DNA of 64,000 bases from Flavobacteriales bacterium (GTDB lineage: Bacteria; Bacteroidota; Bacteroidia; NS11-12g; UBA9320), in contig JACJZT010000002.1 in assembly GCA_020635455.1 (NCBI GenBank), positions 1 to 64,000 on the forward strand, in the 5' to 3' direction. The notes below the pieces were generated by a model. The model saw only the letters and a list, made by a program, of their open reading frames with translations. It did not search any database and was not told the origin of the DNA. Below, in pieces: positions 45,046 through 54,600 of the stretch (position 1 is its first letter; each line of letters opens with the position of its first letter). Made by a program: the position numbers and the translations under genes.

Positions 45046-45696
45046 ATGAATCTCAAATTCATCCTATTCACATTTTCATGGTTGTTTCTTCTATCATTTG
45101 CAGGCAAAGCACAATGTTGTTTCATAGACTCTATAAATATCTTGCCCAAATATCCACTTAAGAGTCAAGAGGTAAAAGTAATTATTAGAATCACGACCCC
45201 TGCACAGGGTAAGCAAATGGGAACCAATTTAGTTTGGGTCAGAGATACCGTATTTATTAGTGGTTGTTGGTTTCAGGGAAACTTACAATCTCCTAAGAGT
45301 TTTACGGATACATTTAATATCGGAAAGTTAAACACCGGATTTTACTTCATCAATTTTACAGCGCAAGACTACCACTATCTTGACAGCTGTACAAACAATA
45401 GGTCCATAACTAAAATAAGAATTTTTAAAGTTGGAAGTCTTGACCATAAAGAAAGTAAAGAAAAGACCAATTTTCGACTTTTTCCAAATCCGACTAATTC
45501 ATCATTCACCTTAACCACACAAAATAATACGGACCATAAATCCATCGAAATTTGCAATGCACAAGGGCAGTTACTGTTAAAAGAAGACTTCGATGGCGAT
45601 ACCTATCAATTTAAAGGAGAGTTGAACACCGGAATATATCTGATCAAGCTATCGGATCAAAGAAGGGCATATCATCAAAAGTTGGTGGTTCAGTGA
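45046..45696 (+). CDS. small T9SS-secreted protein, 216 aa
   Basis: A signal peptide (MNLKFILFTFSWLFLLSFAG, cleaved before QCC) is followed by a beta-sandwich-like domain of about 110 residues with Cys at QCCFID, SGCWF and SCTNN. A type A sorting domain (LFPNPTNSSF, GIYLIKLSDQ) ends the protein. Secretion through T9SS is expected. Function is unknown; the Cys pattern recalls the small partners of the giant proteins, but no giant gene is present here. Confidence 0.75.
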   Translation: MNLKFILFTFSWLFLLSFAGKAQCCFIDSINILPKYPLKSQEVKVIIRITTPAQGKQMGTNLVWVRDTVFISGCWFQGNLQSPKSFTDTFNIGKLNTGFYFINFTAQDYHYLDSCTNNRSITKIRIFKVGSLDHKESKEKTNFRLFPNPTNSSFTLTTQNNTDHKSIEICNAQGQLLLKEDFDGDTYQFKGELNTGIYLIKLSDQRRAYHQKLVVQ

Positions 45697-45772
45697 GGTA
45701 ATGGTTCAGGATTGCCTTTAGGTGGTCGTTAAAACTTGAACCAGCGAGAATAAGTCGAAGATGTGAGGCATC

Positions 45773-45902
45773 CGGTAACAGCGGGCCGTAGCGCAATGCT
45801 GGCTTTTTAGTATAGGAAAGTTCCTTCTCTCAACTTATTTTTGTCTTAAGCGAAAGTTTGCGTCATTGTAAACGCACTGCGCAAGCCCGCGAGCCGTTAG
45901 CA
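45773..45902 (+). other. attC21 integron recombination site (arm family D)
   Basis: R'' CGGTAAC (45773-45779; extended TCCGGTAAC) is the complement of cassette 21's start GTTACCGGA. R' is GTTAGCA (45896-45902). Promoter-like module: ATAG 45812-45815, 20 nt, TATTTTTG 45836-45843. The 20 bp before R'' resemble those before attC14. Confidence 0.9.
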
Positions 45903-45948
45903 CTCATTTTTGGACGACATCCCCACCACAACAATAAAGAAAATAAGT

Positions 45949-47223
45949 ATGAACGAAATAATTTGCCCTAATTGTAAGAAAACATTCAAAGTAGATGAAG
46001 CAGGTTTTGCAGACATTCTTAAACAAGTCCGAGATCATCAATTTGAAGAAGAAATAAAAAACCGACTAAATCTAGCTGAAAGAGAAAAAGAAGATGCTGT
46101 GAAATTAGCTGAAGCTAATGTAAAAAACACTTTCCAAGAACAGCTTGCGAATAAAGATAGGGAAATTGCAGCAAAAGATAAAAAGCTAACAGAACTCAAA
46201 GCTGAAAGCGACTTAACATTAACAGAAAGACTAAACGAAAAATTAGCCGAAATTACCAAGTTAGAGGCAACTATAAAAAATGCAGACGTTGCAAAACAAC
46301 TTGCAGTCACTGAAGCAGTTCAAAAAGTTGAAAAAGAACGAGACAAATTTGCCAATGATGTTGCAACAAAAGAATTGGAAAAGCAAAATCTTGAAAGTTC
46401 ACTAAAACAACAATATTCTACAGAGCTTAAGGCCAAAGATGAACAAATTGCATTTTACAAGGATATGAAAGCAAAGCTTTCAACTAAAATGGTTGGCGAA
46501 ACGCTTGAACAACATTGCGAAATAGAATTTAATAAACTAAGGGCAACTGGTTTTCAAAAGGCGTATTTTGAAAAGGACAATGATTCCAGTTCAGGAAGTA
46601 AAGGAGACTACATTTACAGAGAAGCAGATGATACTGGCAATGAAATAATCTCAATAATGTTTGAGATGAAAAACGAAGGAGACGAAACTGCAACTAAAAA
46701 AAGGAATGAAGATTTTTTAAAGGAGCTTGATAAAGACAGAACTGAGAAAAAATGTGAGTATGCAATTCTCGTTTCTCTTTTAGAGGCAGATAATGATTAT
46801 TATAATTCTGGAATTGTTGATGTGTCACATAAATATCCCAAAATGTATGTTGTGCGTCCTCAATTCTTTATTCCTATTATAACCTTACTTCGGAATGCAG
46901 CAATGAACTCAATTCAATTTAAGGCAGAACTTGCAATGGTGAAAAGTCAAAATATAGACATTACCAATTTTGAAGAAAAAATGAACAAGTTTAAAGAAGG
47001 GTTTGCAAGAAATTATGATTTAGCAAGTCGCAAGTTTAAGGATGCAATTGATGGTATAGACAAAACCATAAAAGAATTAGAGAAAACAAAAGCAGCCTTG
47101 CTGTCGTCCGAAAATAATCTTCGATTAGCAAATGAAAAAACAGAAGACTTGACCATTAAAAAATTGACTCACGGAAACCCTACAATGAAAGAGAAATTTG
47201 ACGAATTGAATAGTAAACAATAA
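45949..47223 (+). CDS. DUF2130 protein: zinc-ribbon, coiled coil and nuclease-like domain
   Basis: The 424-aa protein starts with a CPNCKKTF zinc-binding turn, followed by a long coiled coil (about residues 25-180) rich in Glu, Lys and Ala. The DUF2130 core follows (about 190-340) with GETLEQHCEIEFNK, SGSKGDYIYRE (acidic residue) and IMFEMKNEG (ExK), consistent with a restriction-endonuclease-like fold. The C-terminus is helical. The in-frame TTG at 45910 is rejected because ATG 45949 starts exactly at the zinc motif. Members are widespread and of uncertain role; DNA processing or defence is suggested by the fold and the setting. It overlaps nothing and is the only gene of cassette 22. Confidence 0.8.
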   Translation: MNEIICPNCKKTFKVDEAGFADILKQVRDHQFEEEIKNRLNLAEREKEDAVKLAEANVKNTFQEQLANKDREIAAKDKKLTELKAESDLTLTERLNEKLAEITKLEATIKNADVAKQLAVTEAVQKVEKERDKFANDVATKELEKQNLESSLKQQYSTELKAKDEQIAFYKDMKAKLSTKMVGETLEQHCEIEFNKLRATGFQKAYFEKDNDSSSGSKGDYIYREADDTGNEIISIMFEMKNEGDETATKKRNEDFLKELDKDRTEKKCEYAILVSLLEADNDYYNSGIVDVSHKYPKMYVVRPQFFIPIITLLRNAAMNSIQFKAELAMVKSQNIDITNFEEKMNKFKEGFARNYDLASRKFKDAIDGIDKTIKELEKTKAALLSSENNLRLANEKTEDLTIKKLTHGNPTMKEKFDELNSKQ

Positions 47224-47237
47224 AGAAAAAAAACGAG

Positions 47238-47365
47238 TGCTAACACCACGCTTGTGAAATGCTGAATTTCAGGTTAGGAAAGCTCATTCTCCATTCGTAC
47301 ATTTGACTTCAAACAAATTGAACGTCTCCGGAAACCGCACTTCACAAGCCTGGAGACCGTTACCG
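47238..47365 (+). other. attC22 integron recombination site (arm family A)
   Basis: R'' TGCTAAC (47238-47244; extended AGTGCTAAC) is the complement of cassette 22's start GTTAGCACT. R' is GTTACCG (47359-47365). Promoter-like module: TTAG 47274-47277, 20 nt, TACATTTG 47298-47305. Confidence 0.9.
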
Positions 47366-47422
47366 GCAAGGACTGACGAACTTTCTCGAAGTAGACAACC
47401 CGTTGACAACTTTAAGATAGCA

Positions 47423-47456
47423 TTTGAGGAAAGACCTTCTTCATTGATTAAATTTG
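47423..47456 (+). promoter_or_regulatory. promoter just before the methyltransferase start codon
   Basis: TTTG (47423-47426), 22 nt and TAAATTTG (47449-47456) lie only 5 nt before ATG 47462. The spacer is slightly long, but the -7 element is perfect. The mRNA would be leaderless or nearly so. This is the cassette's own promoter, in addition to that inside attC22. Confidence 0.5.
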
Positions 47457-47461
47457 CTCAC

Positions 47462-48340
47462 ATGGAGATAAGAACGGATTTATATTTGGGAGACAGTAAA
47501 GAAAAGTTATCTTTATTACCGGATAACTCAGTTGATTTAATCGTTACCTCTCCACCGTATGCAGATCAACGTAAGAATACATATGGAGGTATTCATCCAG
47601 ACAAATATGTTGAATGGTTTTTACCAATATCTGCTCAACTACTTAGAGTCCTAAAACCAACTGGTACTTTCGTTCTTAATATTAAAGAAAAGGTATCTGA
47701 AGGGGAACGTAGCACATATGTTATGGAACTTATTTTAGAAATGAGAAAGCAAGGCTGGTTATGGACAGAAGAATTTATCTGGCACAAAAAGAACTGCTAT
47801 CCAGGAAAATGGCCAAATAGATTTAGAGACGCATGGGAAAGGCTTCTTCAATTTAATAAAAATCGTAAATTTAATATGTATCAAGAAGAAGTTATGGTTC
47901 CAATGGGGGATTGGGCTAAGTCGAGATTAAAAAACTTATCGGATACAGATAAAACTAGAGATAATTCAAAGGTCGGGAGTGGATTTGGAAAGAATATTTC
48001 TAATTGGCTTGAAAGAGATAAAGCATATCCAACAAATGTTCTTCACCTTGCAACTGAATGTAATAATAAGAACCATAGTGCAGCATTTCCGGAAGAATTA
48101 CCGGAATGGTTTATAAAATTATTTACAAAAGAAAAAGATACAGTATTAGATCCATTTATGGGATCAGGTACAACATTAACAGTGGCTAACAGAATGAAAA
48201 GAAACTCAATTGGGATAGATGTCATTCCTGAATATTATGAGATGGTTAGAGAACTGTTAAAGCCTGTTGAGTACTATTTATTGGAGCCAAAAGTAAGGTA
48301 TGAAAAAATTGAACCTGAAAGACGTATCTCTGTACGTTGA
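47462..48340 (+). CDS. DNA methyltransferase (beta-class N4/N6 type) of a PmeII-like R-M system
   Basis: The 292-aa enzyme has motif IV TSPPYADQ near residue 30 and motif I DPFMGSGTT near 240. This order (catalytic motif before SAM motif) marks the beta class, which methylates an exocyclic amino group of A or C. An earlier in-frame start would lie inside attC22 and is rejected; ATG 47462 follows the promoter. Its last 41 bp overlap the restriction gene. Its job is to protect host DNA from the partner nuclease. Confidence 0.88.
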   Translation: MEIRTDLYLGDSKEKLSLLPDNSVDLIVTSPPYADQRKNTYGGIHPDKYVEWFLPISAQLLRVLKPTGTFVLNIKEKVSEGERSTYVMELILEMRKQGWLWTEEFIWHKKNCYPGKWPNRFRDAWERLLQFNKNRKFNMYQEEVMVPMGDWAKSRLKNLSDTDKTRDNSKVGSGFGKNISNWLERDKAYPTNVLHLATECNNKNHSAAFPEELPEWFIKLFTKEKDTVLDPFMGSGTTLTVANRMKRNSIGIDVIPEYYEMVRELLKPVEYYLLEPKVRYEKIEPERRISVR

Positions 48341-49043
48341 AGAAAATATTGGAATATTTCATTCCAAGAGAATTCAAAGTCTTGATGGATTAAAACTTAC
48401 ACAGGTTCTTAAAAGAAAGAATCCATATCTTTACAAGGCCAAATATGCATTAACAGCAGAACAAATTGTCAAAGGTATAGTTGATGCTCATATTTCTTCT
48501 AATGAAGAAACCATTTTTGGCGATTGGTTAGAAGGACTTGCAATTTTCATTAATAGTAAGGTCTTTGGAGGTTATAAATCAGGGATTAAAGGTATAGACC
48601 TGGAATTTGATAATGAAGGTGTTAGAAATATTGTCAACATAAAGTCCGGTCCCAATTGGGGTAATAGCTCTCAAATTTCCAAGATGATTTCTGATTTTAA
48701 AAGCGCTCAAAGAGTTTTAAGAACTAGCAATTCACAAATTGTAGTAAAAGCCATTAATGGCTGTTGTTATGGTCGTGATAATAAACCAGATAAAGGAGAT
48801 TATTTTAAATATTGTGGTCAAGCCTTTTGGGAGTTTATTTCTGGAGATTCTGAACTTTACATCGAAATAATCGAACCGCTTTCTCACAAATCAAAAGAAA
48901 AAAATGATGAATTCTTAAGGTCTTATTCTCAAATGATTAATAAATTCACGAGAGAATTTTCAAACGATTTTTGTAAGGACAATGGTGAAATTGATTGGGA
49001 AAAACTAATACGTTTTAATTCTTCTATAAATGACAAAGGCTAA
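48300..49043 (+). CDS. type II restriction endonuclease, PmeII-like
   Basis: The 247-aa protein matches what I recall of the PmeII family: FHSKRIQSLDGL near the start, ETIFGDWLEGLAIFI, then GIDLEFDNEGVRNIVNIKSG with a D...(Q/I)xK-type core, GNSSQISKM, INGCCYG and FWEFISGDSELYIEIIEPL. It starts inside the 3' end of the methyltransferase gene, so the methylase is made first and the nuclease by coupled translation, a usual safeguard. Both genes sit in cassette 23, a complete R-M system in one mobile unit. The recognition site cannot be told from the sequence. Confidence 0.8.
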   Translation: MKKLNLKDVSLYVEENIGIFHSKRIQSLDGLKLTQVLKRKNPYLYKAKYALTAEQIVKGIVDAHISSNEETIFGDWLEGLAIFINSKVFGGYKSGIKGIDLEFDNEGVRNIVNIKSGPNWGNSSQISKMISDFKSAQRVLRTSNSQIVVKAINGCCYGRDNKPDKGDYFKYCGQAFWEFISGDSELYIEIIEPLSHKSKEKNDEFLRSYSQMINKFTREFSNDFCKDNGEIDWEKLIRFNSSINDKG

Positions 49044-49052
49044 AGTCCCAGC

Positions 49053-49181
49053 CGGTAACAGCACCTACAAGAAATGCGGTTTTATAGGTTTGGAAAGCTT
49101 CTTCTTCTCACATACATTTGTCTAAATTAATGATTTGGGTCTCCGGAAATCCGCACTTCTTGTAGCCGCAGACCGTTACAA
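49053..49181 (+). other. attC23 integron recombination site (arm family F)
   Basis: R'' CGGTAAC (49053-49059; extended GCCGGTAAC) is the complement of cassette 23's start GTTACCGGC. R' is GTTACAA (49175-49181). Promoter-like module: TTTG 49089-49092, 20 nt, TACATTTG 49113-49120. Confidence 0.9.
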
Positions 49182-49287
49182 GCAAGCCTATTGAGCCTCT
49201 CGTACTAAAACAGATTGACAAATAGTTTAATAGAAACTAATCAAAAACTAAAAGCTGAATGTTAAGTAAACGCTTTTTTCTACAATT

Positions 49288-50673
49288 ATGAGAATTCGCT
49301 ATTACGCTATTAGAAAACTATTCTTTGGTTTGGGCTTGATCTTTTCAGTTCTAGCAGTGAATTCTCAACCCATAACTTTAGACACAAAGTTCAAACCTAA
49401 TATCATATTTAACGATTTTAATGAATTTTATGCAATAGGTACTCAATCAGATTCCAAAATCATACTAGGAGGGCAATTTAATGTATTATTACCGGATAGT
49501 TCCTTGATTGGGAATTTGATTCGTTTAGAAAAAAACGGTTTGATGGATTTGAGTTTTAACGATGGAAAGGGATCTGATTTCTTTGTAAATTCAATTATAA
49601 CTGCCACAAATGACGAAAATTATATTGGATGGAATTGGCCTTTAAGAGGTGGTGTTTATAAACTTCAAAAAACTGGTACAGTTGATACTTCCTTTAATCA
49701 AATTAAGGCACCCAAAATCATTGTAATTAAAGTGGCAAAACAATCGGACGGCAAAATATTATTAGCTGGAAACTATCAAAACGATAAATTCTCCATTATT
49801 CGACTACATCCCAATGGAATGTTAGACACAACCTTCAAACAGGTAATAATTACCGAAACAGTGGTTATGGGAGATATTTTCAGTACATTCAATAATGAGG
49901 TGATATTTGGATATTCTAATTTAAAGCAAATAAGGGTATTGAGTTTTAACTCTGATGGCTCTACAAATACCTCGTTTAAATACAATGAATTGCAACAAAA
50001 ACTAAATTTTAAAGGTCGTTTGAATTGTTTGAAATTGCAAGAAGACGGCAAAATTTTGGTTGGAGGGGAATTTAAATCAGCCGTTGATTACGATTATGCA
50101 AATTTGATAAGATTGAATTCTGACGGGAGTTTGGATGTTGTTTTTAAAAAAATTCCTGAATTCAGATCCTCAGGTGGCTCTGTACAAAGTATTGCTTTAT
50201 TGCCGGACAAAAGAATATTACTTGGAGGAGTATTTTTCGGATTCAATGGGATGCAAAAGAATATTCTCAGTTTGGATATAAATGGAAAAGTGGACTCCTC
50301 CTTTAGTGATCCAATCGAATTTAACTCCTTTGTCACAAGATTACATTTATTTGGTAATGGAAAACTTTTGGTGGCTGGTAATTTTACCAAGTATGGCAAT
50401 AGTTTAGCAAATCACATAGCTTTATTTGACACTAAAGTACAAGTAAATATAGAACCTATATTTCCAAACCCAACACATGGATCATTCTCAATTTTTTCCA
50501 AGGATGTAATCAGACGCATAGAAGTATTCAATGCTATGGGCCAATTAGTTTTACAAACAAACCCCCTATTAAACGAATTGGAAATGGATATTGGAGAAAG
50601 TTCGTCTGGAATTTATTATGTAAATATTACAACTAACGTGGAAAGGAAAACATTTAAACTAATTAAATATTAA
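49288..50673 (+). CDS. secreted delta-60-repeat protein with T9SS sorting domain
   Basis: The 461-aa protein has a signal peptide (MRIRYYAIRKLFFGLGLIFSV to NSQ). About seven beta-propeller-type repeats of about 50 residues follow, with the delta-60 signature L..DGKILVGGEF, LNSDGSLD..F (clear at LQEDGKILVGGEFKS, LLPDKRILLGGVFFG and LFGNGKLLVAGNFTK). A type A sorting domain (IFPNPTHGSF onward) ends the protein. Surface or extracellular location is expected. It is the only gene of cassette 24; its own promoter is not evident. Confidence 0.82.
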   Translation: MRIRYYAIRKLFFGLGLIFSVLAVNSQPITLDTKFKPNIIFNDFNEFYAIGTQSDSKIILGGQFNVLLPDSSLIGNLIRLEKNGLMDLSFNDGKGSDFFVNSIITATNDENYIGWNWPLRGGVYKLQKTGTVDTSFNQIKAPKIIVIKVAKQSDGKILLAGNYQNDKFSIIRLHPNGMLDTTFKQVIITETVVMGDIFSTFNNEVIFGYSNLKQIRVLSFNSDGSTNTSFKYNELQQKLNFKGRLNCLKLQEDGKILVGGEFKSAVDYDYANLIRLNSDGSLDVVFKKIPEFRSSGGSVQSIALLPDKRILLGGVFFGFNGMQKNILSLDINGKVDSSFSDPIEFNSFVTRLHLFGNGKLLVAGNFTKYGNSLANHIALFDTKVQVNIEPIFPNPTHGSFSIFSKDVIRRIEVFNAMGQLVLQTNPLLNELEMDIGESSSGIYYVNITTNVERKTFKLIKY

Positions 50674-50720
50674 GGGCATTTATATCTAATTAACCTTGTC
50701 AATCTTTTGAAAAGGCCAGC

Positions 50721-50848
50721 TTGTAACACCACGCTTGTGAAATGCGGAATTTCGGGTTAGGAAAACTCATTCTCCAATCGTACATTTGGCTTCAAACAAA
50801 ATAAACGTCTCCGGAAACCGCACTTCACAAGCCTGGAGACCGTTATAA
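50721..50848 (+). other. attC24 integron recombination site (arm family A)
   Basis: R'' TTGTAAC (50721-50727; extended GCTTGTAAC) is the complement of cassette 24's start GTTACAAGC. R' is GTTATAA (50842-50848). Promoter-like module: TTAG 50757-50760, 20 nt, TACATTTG 50781-50788. Confidence 0.9.
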
Positions 50849-50982
50849 GAAACCCCCTTTCAGAAATTCTTCAAGTACAAATCTTTAATTTATTCATTGA
50901 ATTAAAAAATTTTCTTTTTCAGCTATTATTTGACGTCAGCATCATACCTTTATAAGACAAAATTATTATGCATTTATAGTAA

Positions 50983-51013
50983 TTGAAACATACAATCTAT
51001 TGCAATATATTTG
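50983..51013 (+). promoter_or_regulatory. probable promoter of the cassette 25 small-protein/G3 operon
   Basis: TTG (50983-50985), 20 nt and TATATTTG (51006-51013) fit the consensus with a short -33 element. Transcription would start near 51019, so the G8 tract at 51026-51033 would lie in the first bases of the mRNA. A second -7-like element, TAGCTTTG, is at 51053-51060, and the G tract would then occupy its -33 position. Confidence 0.45.
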
Positions 51014-51025
51014 TCATATTTTCAC

Positions 51026-51033
51026 GGGGGGGG
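51026..51033 (+). repeat. homopolymeric G8 tract upstream of the cassette 25 operon
   Basis: Eight G about 150 bp before the ATG at 51185 and just after a TATATTTG element. A G8 tract lies in the same relation to the paralogous operon in cassette 6 (19560-19567). Length change by slippage could alter promoter activity. Confidence 0.6.
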
Positions 51034-51184
51034 TAAATGACACTTTAAATTTTAGCTTTGTTATACACAGTAGCAGAAAGAAACCCATCTAAAGCGGTTA
51101 ATAATAGAATTCTTTTTCGTTGTGAACTAGTTTCTGCGACTGTATTTTAATTTCTTCAAAATCCAATATTAAAACAAAAAACAA

Positions 51185-51649
51185 ATGAAAAATTTAACTC
51201 ACGTTTCCAAAAACAAAACCAAGAATTTACGTTTTTACTTCAAGTCAGTACTTTTAGTACTTATCTTCTTTATTTTTTCATCTAATGACTCTTTCGCACA
51301 GGCTTATTATCAAGTAGATGTTACCAATAATAGTTCACCATGTTATTGGACTATCCAAGGTTATAAAGGTGGTAGCTTAGTTTGGACATCGATTCCAAAT
51401 GTGGCCCCATCAGGTGGTACATTCACTTATAATTGTGGACAATATGGCGGGTCAGACGATATAGATGAAATTTGGGTTAGAGTCGATAATACTTGTATTG
51501 TCAAATTTTATCAATCAAGTGGTTGGAGTGGAAGTTCAACACCTTCGTGTTGTAGTATATCGCTTATAAATTGTTCTGCAACAACACCAGGTGGCCCATT
51601 GCCTTGCGGGGGCGCATCTACGGAGTTTATTCAAATAAATATTAATTAA
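51185..51649 (+). CDS. small Cys-rich secreted protein, partner of G3
   Basis: The 154-aa protein has a long signal peptide (to about FAQ, residue 39) and a beta-rich mature part with Cys at SPCYWT, YNCGQ, NTCIVKF and SCCSISLINC, ending STEFIQININ. The order of strands and Cys, and the end I-x-IN-x-N, match the small proteins at 18994-19395 and 63554-63952. It is directly upstream (43 bp) of G3 and in attC orientation, opposite to the other two pairs. Function is unknown. Confidence 0.72.
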   Translation: MKNLTHVSKNKTKNLRFYFKSVLLVLIFFIFSSNDSFAQAYYQVDVTNNSSPCYWTIQGYKGGSLVWTSIPNVAPSGGTFTYNCGQYGGSDDIDEIWVRVDNTCIVKFYQSSGWSGSSTPSCCSISLINCSATTPGGPLPCGGASTEFIQININ

Positions 51650-51692
51650 ATTTGTAAAGTCCATAGAATTCCTGTAGTTATCCTAATAATTA

Positions 51693-54600
51693 ATGCGTTT
51701 TTTACTATTTGCATTTTTATATTGTTACAATTTTACTTGTTACTCCCAAACGCATCAATGGGCAAAATCTTTGCGGTCTAAAGGAAATGATGTTTATTCT
51801 ATTTCAAATGACAATAAAAATAATTCATACGTAGTTGGATCATTCGTTGATAGTTTATTTATCGACAGTCAATATATAAACAAATGGTTACCAGCGGGAT
51901 TACCCGGGGCTTTTTTAATTAAATTTGATCCCTATGGTAATTTTAATTGGTGCCGGATATTGCATTCAACTGGTGGTGTGTATCTTCGACACATTCAAGT
52001 TGTAAATGACAATAAAATTTTGGTTTATGGTTATCTCACGGGAAGTAAGGTCAAATTTACGAATAATGATAGTATTTTGAATTCCGGGAACAATATAGTT
52101 ACAGGATTTATCACGTATTACGACAGTTTAGGAAGTTACCTCAATTCTTCAAAAATATTTACAGGTACCGGTTATGGGTCAAAATCAATCGGTAGCGATC
52201 TTTTTAACTCAGGTCAAATTGCAATAGATAGTCTTGATAATATTTACATCAAGTTTGATAAAGATGAATACTCAGGTGTAATAAATTATAAAAAGGGAAG
52301 TCTTGTTCTAAAAGATTCTATTGCAAGATTTATTTTAATTAAGTACTCACCTGATTTTGATTCGGTACATTGGTATAAGGAGTTTCCTGAAATAGATAAA
52401 TTTCAGCTACTCAAAATCAGAATGGGTATAGATAACAATCTATACCTTGCTTGTCATACGAGTGGTGCAAACTTTAACCTAGGAAATAGATTTTATCGGT
52501 ATCAAAACTATCCTGACAAAGGTTTTTTATCCATTATTTCATCAGATGGAACATTTATGTATGGTGATTTAATAAATTCTGACACTACCCAAAGTGACAA
52601 TTTTCTTGATGTGGGTGCCATCGACACCAATAACATTTATATTTCCGGTTATGTAAGTGACAGTATTTTGTATCATAAAAAATGGTTTCGGCCAATATTT
52701 GCAAAATTTAAATCCGGATATGCATTTCCATATGTTGGAATAATAAGCATCCACAGCGGTGCAAAATGGATTACTTTTTCCGAAATGGGGACCCCCTATT
52801 CTTCAGTATTTAATCCTTCCAAAATAGGTAATCAAATATGCAGGTTGGCATTTGACAAACACGGGTATTTCTATTTTAGTTTTATTAATTATAGTGGCAT
52901 TAATCCTTTTATTGGAGGATTAACGGATAACTATAAAGAACAATATGTTTTTGTAAAATTAGATAAACTAGGAAATGCCTTATGGCTAAGACAGTATAAA
53001 TATAAAATTAAAGATATCAACCCTACTCAAGACGATAATATAGTTTATCTGGGAAATGGCAATAATGCTGATGTTTTTCTTAACCCTTTTACTTTAAAAT
53101 TTAATAAGAAGCTATTTTCTTTCATTGCCAAAAGCAACGATTACGCTATCAACCGTGAAGATGTAAATCCCGGGCCTTATTGTGCCGGTGATACTTTCAG
53201 CATGCCATATCATAAATACGGAGAGTATGATACCTCAAATTTTTTTATAGCTGAGCTCAGCGATGAAAATGGTGAGTTTATTGGCAAAGAAAGAGAACTC
53301 GGAAGACTCAAAACCCGTCATCAAGGAAAAATATTATGTACCATTCCTAATTTTAAAGTTTACACCTCAAAAAAATACCGATTAAGAATACGAAGTACAT
53401 CACCTCCGGTGCAAAGTTTTTATCGATACGATACCTTAAAACTTCTTATTTATTCAACCGACAAAGCCGATCCAGGACCCGAGGAAGCAGTTTGCATTGG
53501 GGATACAATAGAACTCAATACGTTTGGTGGTACTAAGTGGAAATGGAGTCCGGCATATAATATGGACAACCCGGACTTGAGAAACCCGAGAATTTGGCCT
53601 AAGAAAGACACTGTTTATAGAATAATAATTTCTGATAGCAGTGGTTGTGGTTTGCCCGATACAGCTTATAAGAAAATTTATATGCGACCATCACCTCATA
53701 TAAATCTTTCATTTAAAGATACTTCTCTTTGCCAAGCGAAAGACATAAGCATGATTGCCAATTTTAGTGGAGGAGATACCTTAGATTATGTTTATCAATG
53801 GCTTTATGTCAATTCTCCAAATTCATTCTTTTACTTAAGAAAAGGACAAGGGGCTTTGAGTGATACATTTAAATATACACCGACAGATCCTAAAACTGTA
53901 TTTGCAGTTGTATTATCAGATGGTTGCGCCAGGAAGAACGATACGGCTTTTATAACCTTAAACATCAGTAGTAAAATAGATATTAAATCAAACTTTAAAG
54001 ACACCACCCTTTGTGTAGGAAACAAATTGACCTATAAAGCAAATGCATCAGGTGGAGTTCCTCAAAATTATAACTGGCAGTGGAAAGACCTCTCAAACAA
54101 TAAAATTCTATCCAATGCCGATACTTTGTCTATTACAGCCGATAAGTCCATGCAAATCCAACTCAGCATTGAGGATGGATGCAAAGCCTTTGGAGATAGC
54201 GGTCTGTTTAACATTACTGTAAATCCTGTGTTAAAAGGAAACATCATAAACAATTCCAATGCCTTAAACGATACCCTTTTGTGTTTTGGAAAGGATATGA
54301 AATTATCAGGTATTGCTCAAGGTGGAAAGGGTTCTGGATATAACTACAAATGGTATTTAGATGATATTTTGGTTTCAAGCAAAGACACTTTCAGTTTATT
54401 ATCATCCCAACATTTTTCTTCAAGTGGAGAAACAAAAAAATTGAAACTGATGATAAGCGATCATTGCAGTACCTATCCGGATTCTGTTATAAGAAATATT
54501 CAAGTTGTTCCATCACCTTTGGCAGACTTTACTTGGGGATTAACTTGTAGCAACACCCCTGTTTCTTTTACATTTACAGGAAAGACACCGACCATTACAA

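Noticed and set aside
47303..47461. N-terminal extension of the methyltransferase by 53 codons.
   Set aside because: It would be read from attC22 and has no family similarity; the methylase motifs fit a start at 47462.
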